A stretch of 64,000 nt of DNA from Variovorax sp. dw_308 (GCF_019207085.1 NZ_JAATOM010000024.1:1-64000); one strand, 5' to 3'; positions 20,606 through 29,551 are shown, counted from the first letter of the stretch. The notes: generated by a model not told the origin, from the sequence alone. Program-made: numbers and translations.

Positions 20606-21118
20606 ATGCAGCTCCAGAAATACTTTGCCTCCCTCGCGCGCTATCACGCGTGGGCGACGGCGCGCCTGCTCGAATCGAACCTCGCGCCGATCAGCGACGA
20701 CGAGTGGCATCGCCACAGCGGCCTGTATTTCGGCTCGGTGCATCGCACGATCAACCACCTGCTGGTGACCGACAACATCTGGTACGCGCGCTTTGCCGAG
20801 AACCACTCGCTGCGCCTGCCGCTCGACACCGAGCTGCACGCCGATCGCGAATCGGTGGTCGCCGGACTCGGCGCTGCCGTCCAGCGCTGGTCGCCCTGGC
20901 TCGCCACGCTCGATGCGGCCCGCTTCGAAGGTGACCTGGTCTACATGCGCAACAACGGCGAGGCGGTGACCATTCCCTTCGCGCCCGCGCTCGGCCACGC
21001 TTTCAACCACGCGACCCATCACCGCGGCCAGCTCTCGGCCGCGCTCACCGCCATGGGACGTCCCGGCCCGGAGCTCGACTGGGTCTACCTGCTGCAACAA
21101 AAGGCACGCGCCTCATGA
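20606..21118 (+). CDS. DinB-family protein
   Basis: A 170-aa four-helix protein of the DinB/YfiT superfamily. The three metal-binding His are visible: HRTINHLLVTDNIW near residue 45 and HAFNHATHHRGQ near residue 134. GGAAG precedes the ATG at 20606. Family members are often thiol-dependent transferases; this one is typical of small DinB proteins placed in beta-proteobacterial operons, with no defined substrate. Its stop overlaps the next start (ATGA). Confidence 0.85.
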   Translation: MQLQKYFASLARYHAWATARLLESNLAPISDDEWHRHSGLYFGSVHRTINHLLVTDNIWYARFAENHSLRLPLDTELHADRESVVAGLGAAVQRWSPWLATLDAARFEGDLVYMRNNGEAVTIPFAPALGHAFNHATHHRGQLSAALTAMGRPGPELDWVYLLQQKARAS

Positions 21119-21918
21119 CGACTGCAACGCTTCCTTCATTCACCACGCTCGAAGTCCAGGCTGAAGGCCAGGTCGCGCGCATCTGGCTCAACCGCCCCGA
21201 CCTGCGCAATGCCTTCGACGAAGTCGTCATCGCCGAACTGAGCGCGGCCTTCGCGTCCGTGTCGGCGATGGCGTCGGTGCGGGTGATCGTGCTCGGCGCA
21301 CGCGGCCCGGCGTTCTGCGCCGGCGCCAACCTGAACTGGATGCGTCGTGCCGCGGACTTCACGCGCGAGCAGAACATCGCCGATGCCGGCGGGCTCGCCC
21401 GCATGCTGCGCGCCATCCACGAATGCCCCAAGCCGGTGGTCGCGCGCGTGCAGGGCGATGTGTATGCCGGCGGCCTGGGACTGGTCGCGGCCTCCGACAT
21501 GGCGGTGAGTGTCGACACGGCCTGGTACTGCGTGAGCGAAGTGAAGATCGGCCTCATCCCTGCGACCATCAGCCCGTATCTGCTGCGTGCGATGGGCACG
21601 CGTGCGGCGCAACGGTACTTCCTCACGGCGGAGCGCTTCACCGCAGCCGAGGCGCATCGCATCGGGCTGGTGCATGAAGTGGTCGCTGCCGATGCACTCG
21701 ATGCCAAGATCGAGGAACTCGTCAAGGCGCTGTGCAATGCCAGTCCGGCGGCGGTGCGCGCCTGCAAGGCATTGATCGCCGACGTGGCCGGCCGCGAGAT
21801 CGACGACGCGCTGATCGCGGAGACGGTGGATTGCATCGCCGACATCCGTGCCAGCGAAGAGGGGCGCGAGGGCGTGCAGTCCTTCCTGCAGAAGCGCAAG
21901 CCTTCGTGGCTGGTGTGA
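21115..21918 (+). CDS. liuC: Enoyl-CoA hydratase, probable methylglutaconyl-CoA hydratase
   Basis: A 267-aa crotonase-fold enzyme. The acyl-CoA oxyanion segments are FCAGANLNWMRR (about residue 65) and GDVYAGGLGLVAASDMAVS (about 114-132), with the following SEVKIGLIPATISPYL. Position between the two carboxylase subunits and the sequence pattern fit 3-methylglutaconyl-CoA hydratase, making HMG-CoA for the lyase at 27682. Overlaps DinB by 4 bp. Confidence 0.88.
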   Translation: MTTATLPSFTTLEVQAEGQVARIWLNRPDLRNAFDEVVIAELSAAFASVSAMASVRVIVLGARGPAFCAGANLNWMRRAADFTREQNIADAGGLARMLRAIHECPKPVVARVQGDVYAGGLGLVAASDMAVSVDTAWYCVSEVKIGLIPATISPYLLRAMGTRAAQRYFLTAERFTAAEAHRIGLVHEVVAADALDAKIEELVKALCNASPAAVRACKALIADVAGREIDDALIAETVDCIADIRASEEGREGVQSFLQKRKPSWLV

Positions 21919-21943
21919 TGGCCACACAGCGGCGCACGCCCTC

Positions 21944-22615
21944 ATGACCTCGCTCGACATGCCCCAGCTGCTCGCCCTGGCCGGTGCAATCGGCTGGGCC
22001 AGCGGCGTGCGCCTCTACCTTGTCGTGCTGCTGGTGGGGCTGGCAGGATTCTTCGGCTGGATGCCCTTGCCCGGCGGCTTGCAGATGCTGTCGCATCCCG
22101 TGGTGCTGGTGGCCAGCGGCTTCATGGTGTTCGTCGAGTTCTTCGCCGACAAGATCCCGGGCCTCGATTCGCTGTGGGACATGGTGCACACCGTGATCCG
22201 CGTGCCGGCCGGCGCGGCGCTCGCGGCCGGCGTGTTCGGCGCGGACAACGGTGCGATGGCGCTGGTGGCTGCATTGCTGGGCGGTGGGCTCGCGGCGACC
22301 GCGCACACCGCCAAGGCGACCACGCGGGCGGCCATCAACACATCGCCGGAGCCGTTCAGCAACGTGGGCGCCTCGCTGGTGGAAGACAGCCTGGTGCCGG
22401 CCAGCCTGTGGCTCGCGGTGGCGCACCCGGTGGTGTTCTTCATCGTGTTCGCGATCGTGCTGGTGATGAGCGTGTGGCTCATCCGCAAGAGCTGGCGATT
22501 CCTGCGCGGGCTCGTCAGCCGCGTTCGCAAGATCTTCAGCGGCAAGCCGGACCCGGGCGTCGTGCCGGCGTTCCAACTCAAGAAACCCTCCTCGGAAGAC
22601 AAATCCAATGTTTAA
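21944..22615 (+). CDS. DUF4126 membrane protein
   Basis: A 223-aa protein with several hydrophobic segments. GWASGVRLYLVVLLVGLAG, FFADKIPGLDSLWDMVHTVIRVPAGAAL and EDSLVPASLWLAVAHP are the pattern of DUF4126. Function unknown. Its stop codon TAA lies inside a copy of the first bases of the carboxylase alpha gene, so the ancestral genes overlapped there. Confidence 0.75.
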   Translation: MTSLDMPQLLALAGAIGWASGVRLYLVVLLVGLAGFFGWMPLPGGLQMLSHPVVLVASGFMVFVEFFADKIPGLDSLWDMVHTVIRVPAGAALAAGVFGADNGAMALVAALLGGGLAATAHTAKATTRAAINTSPEPFSNVGASLVEDSLVPASLWLAVAHPVVFFIVFAIVLVMSVWLIRKSWRFLRGLVSRVRKIFSGKPDPGVVPAFQLKKPSSEDKSNV

Positions 22616-22733
22616 GAAGATCCTCATCGCCAACCGCGGTGACCAGCCGCGCAGCGGCGCAGCAGCAGAGCCACATCGCGTGGCACGCGCAGCGGGCCGA
22701 GGCGATTTCACCGCGGAGACGCACCATGTTTAA
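22608..22733 (+). pseudogene. partial duplicate of the liuD start (41-codon decoy frame)
   Basis: Bases 22608-22642 repeat exactly the first 35 bases of the real gene at 22726-22760, giving MFKKILIANRGD. The frame then runs through unrelated sequence and stops after 41 codons. The two copies are 118 bp apart, so out of frame with each other. GGAAG stands 9 bases before this decoy ATG, better placed than anything before the true start. Confidence 0.75.
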
Positions 22734-24720
22734 GAAGATCCTCATCGCCAACCGCGGTGAAATCGCCTGCCGCGTCGCCGCCACTGCGCGCCGCATGGCC
22801 ATCCGCACCGTGGCCGTGTATTCCGATGCCGATGCGCATGCCAATCACGTGCGTGCCTGTGACGAGTCGGTGTACCTCGGCGGCAGTGCGCCGAAGGACA
22901 GCTACCTGCGCTGGGAAAAGATCCTCGAAGCTGCGAAGGCGACCGGCGCTGAAGCCATCCATCCCGGCTACGGCTTCCTCAGCGAGAACGAGGAGTTCGC
23001 CCAGGCCTGCGCCGACGCGGGCCTGGTCTTCATCGGCCCGCCGCCCTCGGCGATCAAGGCGATGGGCCTGAAGGCCGAGTCGAAGCAGCTCATGGAAAAG
23101 GCCGGTGTGCCGCTGGTGCCCGGCTACCACGGCAGCGAGCAGGATCCGGCGCTGCTGCAGCGCGAGGCCGACCGCATCGGCTACCCGGTGCTCATCAAGG
23201 CCAGCGCGGGCGGCGGTGGCAAGGGCATGCGCGCCGTCGACAAGTCGGAGGACTTTGCCGCGGCGCTGGCGTCGTGCCAGCGCGAGGCGATCAACAGCTT
23301 CGGCGACGATGCGGTGCTCATCGAGAAGTACGTGCAACGCCCGCGCCACATCGAGATCCAGGTGTTCGGCGACACGCACGGCGACTGCGTCTACCTGTTC
23401 GAGCGCGACTGCTCGGTGCAGCGGCGGCACCAGAAGGTGCTGGAGGAGGCGCCTGCGCCCGGCATGACGGAGGCGATGCGCGCGGAGATGGGCGCGGCGG
23501 CGGTCGCTGCAGCGAAGGCGGTGAACTACGTCGGCGCGGGCACTGTCGAGTTCATCGTCGAGCAGCGCGACGGTGGCGCCATGAACTTTTTCTTCATGGA
23601 GATGAACACCCGCCTGCAGGTCGAGCATCCCGTCACCGAAGCGATCACCGGCCTCGACCTCGTGGAATGGCAACTGCGCGTGGCCTCGGGCGAGCCGCTG
23701 CCATTGAAGCAAGAGCAACTGCAGATCCACGGCCACGCGATCGAGGCGCGCATCTGCGCCGAGAACCCCGACAACAACTTCCTGCCCGCCACCGGCACGC
23801 TGCACGTCTACCGCAAGCCGCAGGCCACCGCCTTCCAGCGCAGCCGCGTGCGCATCGACGACGGCGTGCGCGAGGGCGGCGAGATATCGCCGTTCTACGA
23901 CTCGATGATCGCCAAGCTCATCGTGCACGGCAGCACGCGCGCCGAGGCGCTGGCCCGGCTCGACGCCGCGCTGGCGCAGGTGCACATCGTCGGCGTGGCA
24001 ACCAACGTGCAGTTCCTGCGCGGCATCATCGCCACCGATTCTTTTGCCAACGCCAACCTCGACACGGCATTGATCGAGCGCGAGCGCGCCGTGCTGTTCG
24101 ACCGCGAGCCGCTGGGCTTGCCTCTCGCCGCCGCGGCAGCCATCGCGCGCCAGTGCATCACCGAATGGCCGGCGGCCATGCCCGAGCCCTTCGCGCGCCG
24201 CGACGGCTTCCGCGCGCTCGGCGAATACAAGCGCCGCTTCGACTACGAGTTCCGCGGCGAACCAGCGTCGGCCACGCTGACCTACAAGCGCGACGGCAGC
24301 TTCTGGCTCGAAGCCGGCGGGGTCTCGGGTGCGCTGGTGGTCGGGCAGTTCCCCTCCGGCGAGTTCGAAGTCGAGTTCAACGGCGGCCGCCATACCCTGA
24401 ACGTCTACGAACGTGATGGCAGTTCGCACGTCTTCGCGGCGCAAGGCGCTACGAAGATCCTTGCCGTCGACCGTCTCGCGCATGCCGGCGACACGCAGGC
24501 CGAAGGCGGCCGGCTCACCGCGCCGATGCCCGGCAAGGTCGTGTCCTTTGCGGTGAAGGCCGGGGACAAGGTCAGCAAGGGCCAGCCGCTCGCGGTGATG
24601 GAAGCGATGAAGATGGAGCACACCATCGCCGCGCCGGCTGATGGCACCGTCGAGGAACTGATGTTCGCGCCGGGCGACCAGGTGGCCGAGGGCAATGAGT
24701 TGCTGCGCATCAGCGCCTGA
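22726..24720 (+). CDS. liuD: Methylcrotonyl-CoA carboxylase alpha subunit (biotin carboxylase and carrier)
   Basis: A 664-aa biotin-dependent carboxylase subunit. The biotin carboxylase domain covers about residues 1-450 (MFKKILIANRGEIACRV, KASAGGGGKGMR, MEMNTRLQVEHPVTE). The BT linker follows, then the biotinyl domain at the C-terminus with biotin Lys 629 in EAMKMEHT. It pairs with the beta subunit at 18963. A 118-bp duplication separates it from DUF4126; in the ancestral arrangement the start codon probably lay at 22608 overlapping the DUF4126 stop. Confidence 0.95.
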   Translation: MFKKILIANRGEIACRVAATARRMAIRTVAVYSDADAHANHVRACDESVYLGGSAPKDSYLRWEKILEAAKATGAEAIHPGYGFLSENEEFAQACADAGLVFIGPPPSAIKAMGLKAESKQLMEKAGVPLVPGYHGSEQDPALLQREADRIGYPVLIKASAGGGGKGMRAVDKSEDFAAALASCQREAINSFGDDAVLIEKYVQRPRHIEIQVFGDTHGDCVYLFERDCSVQRRHQKVLEEAPAPGMTEAMRAEMGAAAVAAAKAVNYVGAGTVEFIVEQRDGGAMNFFFMEMNTRLQVEHPVTEAITGLDLVEWQLRVASGEPLPLKQEQLQIHGHAIEARICAENPDNNFLPATGTLHVYRKPQATAFQRSRVRIDDGVREGGEISPFYDSMIAKLIVHGSTRAEALARLDAALAQVHIVGVATNVQFLRGIIATDSFANANLDTALIERERAVLFDREPLGLPLAAAAAIARQCITEWPAAMPEPFARRDGFRALGEYKRRFDYEFRGEPASATLTYKRDGSFWLEAGGVSGALVVGQFPSGEFEVEFNGGRHTLNVYERDGSSHVFAAQGATKILAVDRLAHAGDTQAEGGRLTAPMPGKVVSFAVKAGDKVSKGQPLAVMEAMKMEHTIAAPADGTVEELMFAPGDQVAEGNELLRISA

Positions 24721-24856
24721 TTGGATCGAGTGGCATCGAGTTCGCCCTTCTGCTTCAGAATGCCGGGTTGCCGGAGATACTCCTCCCCTTAAATTTGCTA
24801 GGCGCAAACGCGTTGGGCGTCGATCGGGCGCCAACGAAGAAGGCAGTTGTCCATCA

Positions 24857-26062
24857 ATGAGTCAAATCCCATTCCTGACGCGCGTCGTGCTTCGCAACTA
24901 CAAGAGCATCGGTGCTTGCGACGTGCGTCTAGGCCCGCTGACTTATCTTGTGGGCGCGAATGGCTCCGGCAAGAGCAACTTTCTCGATGCGCTGCATCTC
25001 GTGCGCGATGCATTGTCGTCGTCCCTGGACAATGCACTGAACGAACGCGGGGGACTCACTGAAGTCCGGCGAAGGTCCAGCGGCCACCCGACGCACTTTG
25101 GAATCCGAGTTGAATTCGTCTTGCCTGACCTAAGACTGGGTCACTACGCTTTCAATATTGGCGCATTGCCCGGCAGAGGCTATGAAGTACAACGTGAGGA
25201 ATGCGCTGTGGGTGGGGCGAGCGGCGGCCCGTTCTACAAAATTGAGCGGGGCCAGTTATTGGCCAGCAGCGAGGCCACGTTTCCGGCTGTCACGTCCGAT
25301 CGCTTGGCACTCGTCAGCGTTTCAGGCCTGGCGGTCTTTCGACCCGTCTTCGATGCATTGATTGCGATGGGGTTTTACAACCTCAATCCCAAACTCATGC
25401 GTGAACCACAAAAGCCTCAGGACGGTCGCTTGCTCAAGCCCGCTGGCGAAAATATCGTCAGTGTGATTGGCCATCTCGAACGAGTCGCCCCGGAGAGCAT
25501 GAGTTCGATTCAGGAGTACCTTCAAACGGTCGTTCCGACGGTGCAGGGCGTGCGGCGGGAGCAAATGGGACCGCTGGAGACTTTGGAATTTCGGCAGGAC
25601 ATGGCAGGTTCAAAGCATCCGTGGCGATTCCCGGCCCAGAACATGTCGGACGGCACCTTGCGCGCATTGGGAGTCCTTACAGCACTCTTCCAAGCGAATC
25701 GAGACTATGCGCCTTTGCTGGTAGGTATCGAGGAGCCTGAGACTGCATTGCACCCCGCCGCAGGTGCAGCATTGCGCGAGGCGTTGCTGCAGGCCTCGCG
25801 GGGAACCCAGATCATCGTCACAAGTCACAGCCCCGATCTACTGGACGACCGCGACATTGATCCCGCCCATTTTCTGGCGGTGATCTCTGAAGGTGGCGAG
25901 ACTCGCATAGGTCCGCTGGACGAGGCATCGAAGTCAATGATGCACAAGCAGCTTTTCTCTGCCGGGGAGTTGCTGCGCCTCAATCAGCTTGAGCCCGATC
26001 GCGCAATTCTCAACGCGCAGTTGCAGAAACAGGCCGAATTGTTCGGCAATTCCACACCGTGA
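24857..26062 (+). CDS. AAA-family ATPase (AAA_21/OLD-like), putative defence protein
   Basis: A 401-aa ABC-type ATPase. The Walker A GANGSGKSN is at about residues 34-42. The signature-like MSDGTLRALGVLTALF is near residue 262. Walker B is LLVGIEEPETALHPAA near residue 290, followed by the switch His in IIVTSHSPDLLDD. This is the layout of COG4637/AAA_21 proteins, relatives of RloA, AbiLi and AriA. It overlaps the TOPRIM gene downstream by 4 bp. Codon use is visibly less GC-rich than in the flanking liu genes, which suggests acquisition by transfer. An anti-phage or conflict role is inference from family pairing. Confidence 0.8.
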   Translation: MSQIPFLTRVVLRNYKSIGACDVRLGPLTYLVGANGSGKSNFLDALHLVRDALSSSLDNALNERGGLTEVRRRSSGHPTHFGIRVEFVLPDLRLGHYAFNIGALPGRGYEVQREECAVGGASGGPFYKIERGQLLASSEATFPAVTSDRLALVSVSGLAVFRPVFDALIAMGFYNLNPKLMREPQKPQDGRLLKPAGENIVSVIGHLERVAPESMSSIQEYLQTVVPTVQGVRREQMGPLETLEFRQDMAGSKHPWRFPAQNMSDGTLRALGVLTALFQANRDYAPLLVGIEEPETALHPAAGAALREALLQASRGTQIIVTSHSPDLLDDRDIDPAHFLAVISEGGETRIGPLDEASKSMMHKQLFSAGELLRLNQLEPDRAILNAQLQKQAELFGNSTP

Positions 26063-26658
26063 TCACCGTTGCTTCGATTGTGGAGGGCGATGGCGAAGTC
26101 CTCGCTTTGCCGGTGCTGTTGCGACGCCTGCAAGTATGGCGAACGCCCGAAGTGCAAGCGGATATTCTTCGCCCGATTCGTGTTCGACGAGACCAGTTTC
26201 TCAACAAGGAATCCGAATTCAATCGACACCTTCAGTTGGCCGCCGCGAAATGCGGAGAGTCAGGCTGGATATTGATTCTGATGGATGCCGACGACGATTG
26301 TCCGGCGGACAAAGGCGCCGAAGTCCTGAAGCGAGCTACGGAACTCGCGCCTCACCGCAGACTCGGCGTTGTCTTCGCCAATCGGGAGTATGAAGCCTGG
26401 TTTATCGCTGCGTCGTCGTCGCTCCATGGTCGCAGGGGCTTTGAATCCCGTGCAGATGACGAGCAAGTGGACCCGGAATCGCCCAGGAATGCGAAGGGTT
26501 GGATCAATGACCGCCTCGTAGATGGGACCTACGGGGAAACGACGGATCAGCCAGCGTTCTCGCACGTCTTCGACCTTGAATTGGCGCATCACAGAAGCAG
26601 GTCATTTCGCAAGCTGTGCGATGAATGGACCAAACATGCCTTCGCACTCGAGTCTTAG
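26059..26658 (+). CDS. DUF4276 TOPRIM-like nuclease-fold protein
   Basis: A 199-aa partner of the ATPase. TOPRIM features: the first-strand acidic residue in IVEGDGE (Glu9) and the acidic DADDD at residues 76-80 after a hydrophobic strand ILILM. FANREYEAWFIA near residue 111 is another mark of DUF4276. TOPRIM partners of AAA_21 ATPases act as nucleases or toxins in several defence systems such as PARIS and AbiL. Only 6 bp separate the stop from the ghrA start, so the pair is set into an older operon. Confidence 0.75.
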   Translation: MITVASIVEGDGEVLALPVLLRRLQVWRTPEVQADILRPIRVRRDQFLNKESEFNRHLQLAAAKCGESGWILILMDADDDCPADKGAEVLKRATELAPHRRLGVVFANREYEAWFIAASSSLHGRRGFESRADDEQVDPESPRNAKGWINDRLVDGTYGETTDQPAFSHVFDLELAHHRSRSFRKLCDEWTKHAFALES

Positions 26659-26664
26659 CAAACC

Positions 26665-27606
26665 ATGCGTATCACCGTCTGCCTCACCGACAACAACCGC
26701 CCCGAACCTTGGGTCGACAACCTGCGGGCCGAACTGCCTGACGCCGACATCGCGCCCTGGTCGCCGGGCGATGCGCCGGCTGATCACGCGGTGGTGTGGG
26801 CGCCGGCGCAGGAGTTCCTCGACGAGCAGCAGACGCTGCGCGGCCTGTTCAACATCGGCGCCGGCGTGGATGCCTTGCTCAAGCTCAAGCTGCCGCCGCA
26901 GACCCGCATCGTGCGGCTCGACGACGCCGGCATGTCGGTGCAGATGGCCGAGTACGTCTGCCATGCGCTGATCCGCCATTTCCGCGAGTTCGACGGCTAC
27001 GAGGCCGACGCGCGTGAAGGCAAGTGGAGCTACCGCCGCCCGCGCGCCCGCAACGACTTCCCGGTTGGCGTGATGGGCCTCGGCGTGCTCGGCGAACGCG
27101 TGGGAAAGGCGATCGGCCAGTTCGAGTTTCCGGTGATGGGCTGGAGCAGATCGCCAAAGCAGATCGACGGCATCCGCTGCTTCTCGGGCGACAAGGGCTT
27201 CGATGACTTCCTGGCCGCCAGCCGCGTGCTGGTCTGCCTGCTGCCGCTCACCCCCGGGACGCGCGGCATCCTGCGCCGCGACAACCTGCTGAAGCTCAAC
27301 GCCGGCCAGCCCGGCGGCTACATCATCAACGTCGCCCGCGGCGCGCACCTGGTCGACGAGGACCTGATCCCGCTGCTGGACGCCGGCCAACTCGCGGGCG
27401 CGACGCTCGACGTGTTCCAGTCCGAGCCCCTGGCCTCCGACCACCCCTTCTGGCGCCACCCCAGGATCACCGTGACCCCGCACGCATCCGCTCGCACCCA
27501 GCGCGAAGAGTCTGTCGCCCAGATCGTCACCAAGATCCGCGCCCTCGAAGCAGGTGCCAGCTTCGACGAATTGCCCGGCGTGGTCGATGCCTCCCGCGGC
27601 TACTGA
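26665..27606 (+). CDS. ghrA: Glyoxylate/hydroxypyruvate reductase A
   Basis: A 313-aa D-2-hydroxyacid dehydrogenase reducing glyoxylate or hydroxypyruvate with NADPH. The NAD(P)-binding GVMGLGVLGERVG lies near residue 135. Catalytic Arg is in NVARGAHLVDEDL, catalytic Glu in FQSEPLASDHPFW and catalytic His in TPHASA. No Shine-Dalgarno sequence is evident because the inserted ATPase/TOPRIM pair ends directly in front; it may depend on coupling. Confidence 0.88.
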   Translation: MRITVCLTDNNRPEPWVDNLRAELPDADIAPWSPGDAPADHAVVWAPAQEFLDEQQTLRGLFNIGAGVDALLKLKLPPQTRIVRLDDAGMSVQMAEYVCHALIRHFREFDGYEADAREGKWSYRRPRARNDFPVGVMGLGVLGERVGKAIGQFEFPVMGWSRSPKQIDGIRCFSGDKGFDDFLAASRVLVCLLPLTPGTRGILRRDNLLKLNAGQPGGYIINVARGAHLVDEDLIPLLDAGQLAGATLDVFQSEPLASDHPFWRHPRITVTPHASARTQREESVAQIVTKIRALEAGASFDELPGVVDASRGY

Positions 27607-27681
27607 GAACGCAAGGGTGTGCCTGCCGCCCGACACGGGCAATTCATTGCGGGTATCGTTGGTGCCCGCCGGAGAGAGACC

Positions 27682-28602
27682 ATGAAACTACCCACACGCG
27701 TGAAGATCGTCGACGTCGGGCCGCGCGACGGCCTGCAGAACGAAAAGCAACCCGTGCCCGCCGAAGTCAAGATCGGCCTGGTGCATCGCCTGCAGGACGC
27801 GGGCTTGCGCGAGATCGAGGTCACCAGCTTCGTCAGCCCGAAGTGGGTGCCGCAGATGGCCGACAACGCCGAGGTGATGCACGGCATCCAGCGCAAGCCG
27901 GGCGTGCGCTACTCGGTGCTCACGCCCAACATGAAGGGCTTCGAGGCCGCCATCGCGGCGCCGCGAGAGGAATGGCCCGACGAGATCGTGGTGTTCGGCG
28001 CCGCCAGCGAGGCCTTCAGCCAGAAGAACATCAACTGTTCCATTGCCGAGAGCATCGAGCGCTTCGCACCCGTGGTGGCCGCCGCGCGGGACAAGGGCAT
28101 CTACGTGCGCGGCGCGATGTCGTGCACGGTGGGCTGCCCGTACGAAGGCGAAGTCGCGCCCGAGGCCGTGGGCCGGCTCGCGAAGCTCATGAAGGACATC
28201 GGCGTGCAGCACGTTGGGGTGGCCGACACCATCGGCGTCGGCACGCCCGTGAAGGTGCAGCGCGCCATCGAGGCCACGCTCGCGCACTACGACATCGACG
28301 ACATTTCCGGCCACTACCACGACACCTACGGCCAGGCGCTGGGCAACACGCTGGCCAGCCTGGAGATGGGCGTGTGGCAGTTCGACACCTCGTCGGCCGG
28401 GCTGGGCGGCTGCCCCTACGCGAAGGGCGCGACCGGCAATGTTGCGACCGAGGACGTGGTCTACATGCTGCACGGCATGGGCATCGAGACCGGCATCGAC
28501 CTCGACAAGCTCATCGACGCCGGCGTCTACATCAGCGATGCGCTGGGCCGCGAGCCGAACTCGCGTGCGTCGAAGGCGATTCGCACGAAACGCGCGGGGT
28601 GA
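27682..28602 (+). CDS. mvaB: Hydroxymethylglutaryl-CoA lyase
   Basis: A 306-aa DRE-TIM metalloenzyme that splits HMG-CoA to acetyl-CoA and acetoacetate, the last step of leucine degradation. VDVGPRDGLQNEKQ near residue 10 has the catalytic Arg-Asp. GHYHDTYGQALGN gives metal-binding His, and AGLGGCPYAKGATGNVATED contains the catalytic Cys loop. GGAGAGAG stands 8 nt before the ATG at 27682. Known also as hmgL or liuE. A dispersed repeat follows at once. Confidence 0.95.
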   Translation: MKLPTRVKIVDVGPRDGLQNEKQPVPAEVKIGLVHRLQDAGLREIEVTSFVSPKWVPQMADNAEVMHGIQRKPGVRYSVLTPNMKGFEAAIAAPREEWPDEIVVFGAASEAFSQKNINCSIAESIERFAPVVAAARDKGIYVRGAMSCTVGCPYEGEVAPEAVGRLAKLMKDIGVQHVGVADTIGVGTPVKVQRAIEATLAHYDIDDISGHYHDTYGQALGNTLASLEMGVWQFDTSSAGLGGCPYAKGATGNVATEDVVYMLHGMGIETGIDLDKLIDAGVYISDALGREPNSRASKAIRTKRAG

Positions 28603-28610
28603 GGCATCCA

Positions 28611-28752
28611 TGAACGCGGACTTGGCCGTACGCGAAGGACGCGAAGGTTTCGCGAAGGACGCGAAAGAAGACAATTCAAGAATGACTTCCTTGCAATCCT
28701 TTCGCGTCCTTCGCGGAACCTTCGCGTCCTCTGCGTCCGGCTCCCGTATTCC
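28611..28752. repeat. dispersed palindromic repeat, copy B
   Basis: Has the same perfect 16-bp inverted arms as copy A (28651-28666 and 28700-28715) and similar outer 40-50 bp on both sides. The loop sequence differs, so the arms and not the loop are what is conserved. Like copy A it begins right after a stop codon with an ATGAA-GCGGACTTG-like stretch. Confidence 0.8.
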
Positions 28753-28763
28753 TTGCCTTGATC

Positions 28764-29252
28764 ATGTGCGGCTCTGAACTTCATTCCCTGCCCGAGGGCG
28801 TTCAGCGCGTGGCGCGCGTGTTGCAGGAGGCCGGCCATCCGCATGCGCCGCAAATGCTCGACGATGCCGCCCGCACCGCGCAACAGGCGGCCGACGCGCT
28901 GGGTATTGCGGTGGGGCAGATCGCCAAGAGCATCATCTTCCGCCGCAAGAGCGACGAGTCGGCCGTGCTGGTCATCACCTCGGGCGACAAGCGTGTGGAC
29001 GAGAAGAAGGTCGACGCCATCGTCGGCAAGACGGGCCGCGCCGATGCGGATTTCGTCAAGTCGAAGACGGGCTTCTCCATCGGCGGCGTCTCGCCCTTCG
29101 CGCAGGCCACGCCGGCCGTCACGCTGATCGATCGCGAGCTGTTCCGCTTCGACGAGATCTGGGCCGCCGCCGGCCATCCGCATGCGGTGGTTCGACTTGC
29201 GCCGCAAGACCTCGAACGCCTGACCGGCGCGCCCGTCGCCGACGTGGTGTGA
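28764..29252 (+). CDS. YbaK/EbsC-family aminoacyl-tRNA deacylase
   Basis: A 162-aa editing-domain protein that removes mischarged amino acids such as Cys from tRNA-Pro. The conserved Lys lies in VGQIAKSIIFRRKSD (about residues 45-59), and the GGVSPF-type loop is SIGGVSPFAQATPAV. It begins a three-gene operon with tight overlaps. Confidence 0.85.
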   Translation: MCGSELHSLPEGVQRVARVLQEAGHPHAPQMLDDAARTAQQAADALGIAVGQIAKSIIFRRKSDESAVLVITSGDKRVDEKKVDAIVGKTGRADADFVKSKTGFSIGGVSPFAQATPAVTLIDRELFRFDEIWAAAGHPHAVVRLAPQDLERLTGAPVADVV

Positions 29253-29551
29253 ACGCCGTGCGCGGCGAGGGCGCGGCCGTGCCGGATGCACCGGCCTCGA
29301 TACGCGACGACGCCGACTTCGATCCGATGGCTGCCCGTGCCGTCGCGGCGCGTGCAGTCGAGGTGGGAGATTCGGAGTCGGTGCCATCGCCATGCACTTC
29401 CGTTTGCCGCATCCACGAAGGCAGCGGCCTCTGCCGCGGGTGTTTTCGGACGCTGGCCGAAATCGCGCAGTGGAGTCGCATGGACGACCCCGGCAAGCGC
29501 CGGGTCTGGGCCTGCATCGCACGACGCATCGAAGAGGCGACAGCGCCATGA
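29249..29551 (+). CDS. DUF1289 Cys-rich small protein
   Basis: About 100 aa from a GTG overlapping the previous stop. The C-terminal half has CTSVCRIHEGSGLCRGCFRTLAEIAQWSRMDDPGKRRVW, that is four Cys in a C-x3-C and C-x2-C arrangement that probably bind a metal or cluster. Function unknown. The first 45 residues are low complexity; a later start is possible. Confidence 0.75.
   Translation: MNAVRGEGAAVPDAPASIRDDADFDPMAARAVAARAVEVGDSESVPSPCTSVCRIHEGSGLCRGCFRTLAEIAQWSRMDDPGKRRVWACIARRIEEATAP

Noticed and set aside
22174-22726. A fused DUF4126-carboxylase protein reading through from 22174
   Set aside because: The frame is out of register with DUF4126 and its upstream codons look random. The start at 22726 gives a normal N-terminus.
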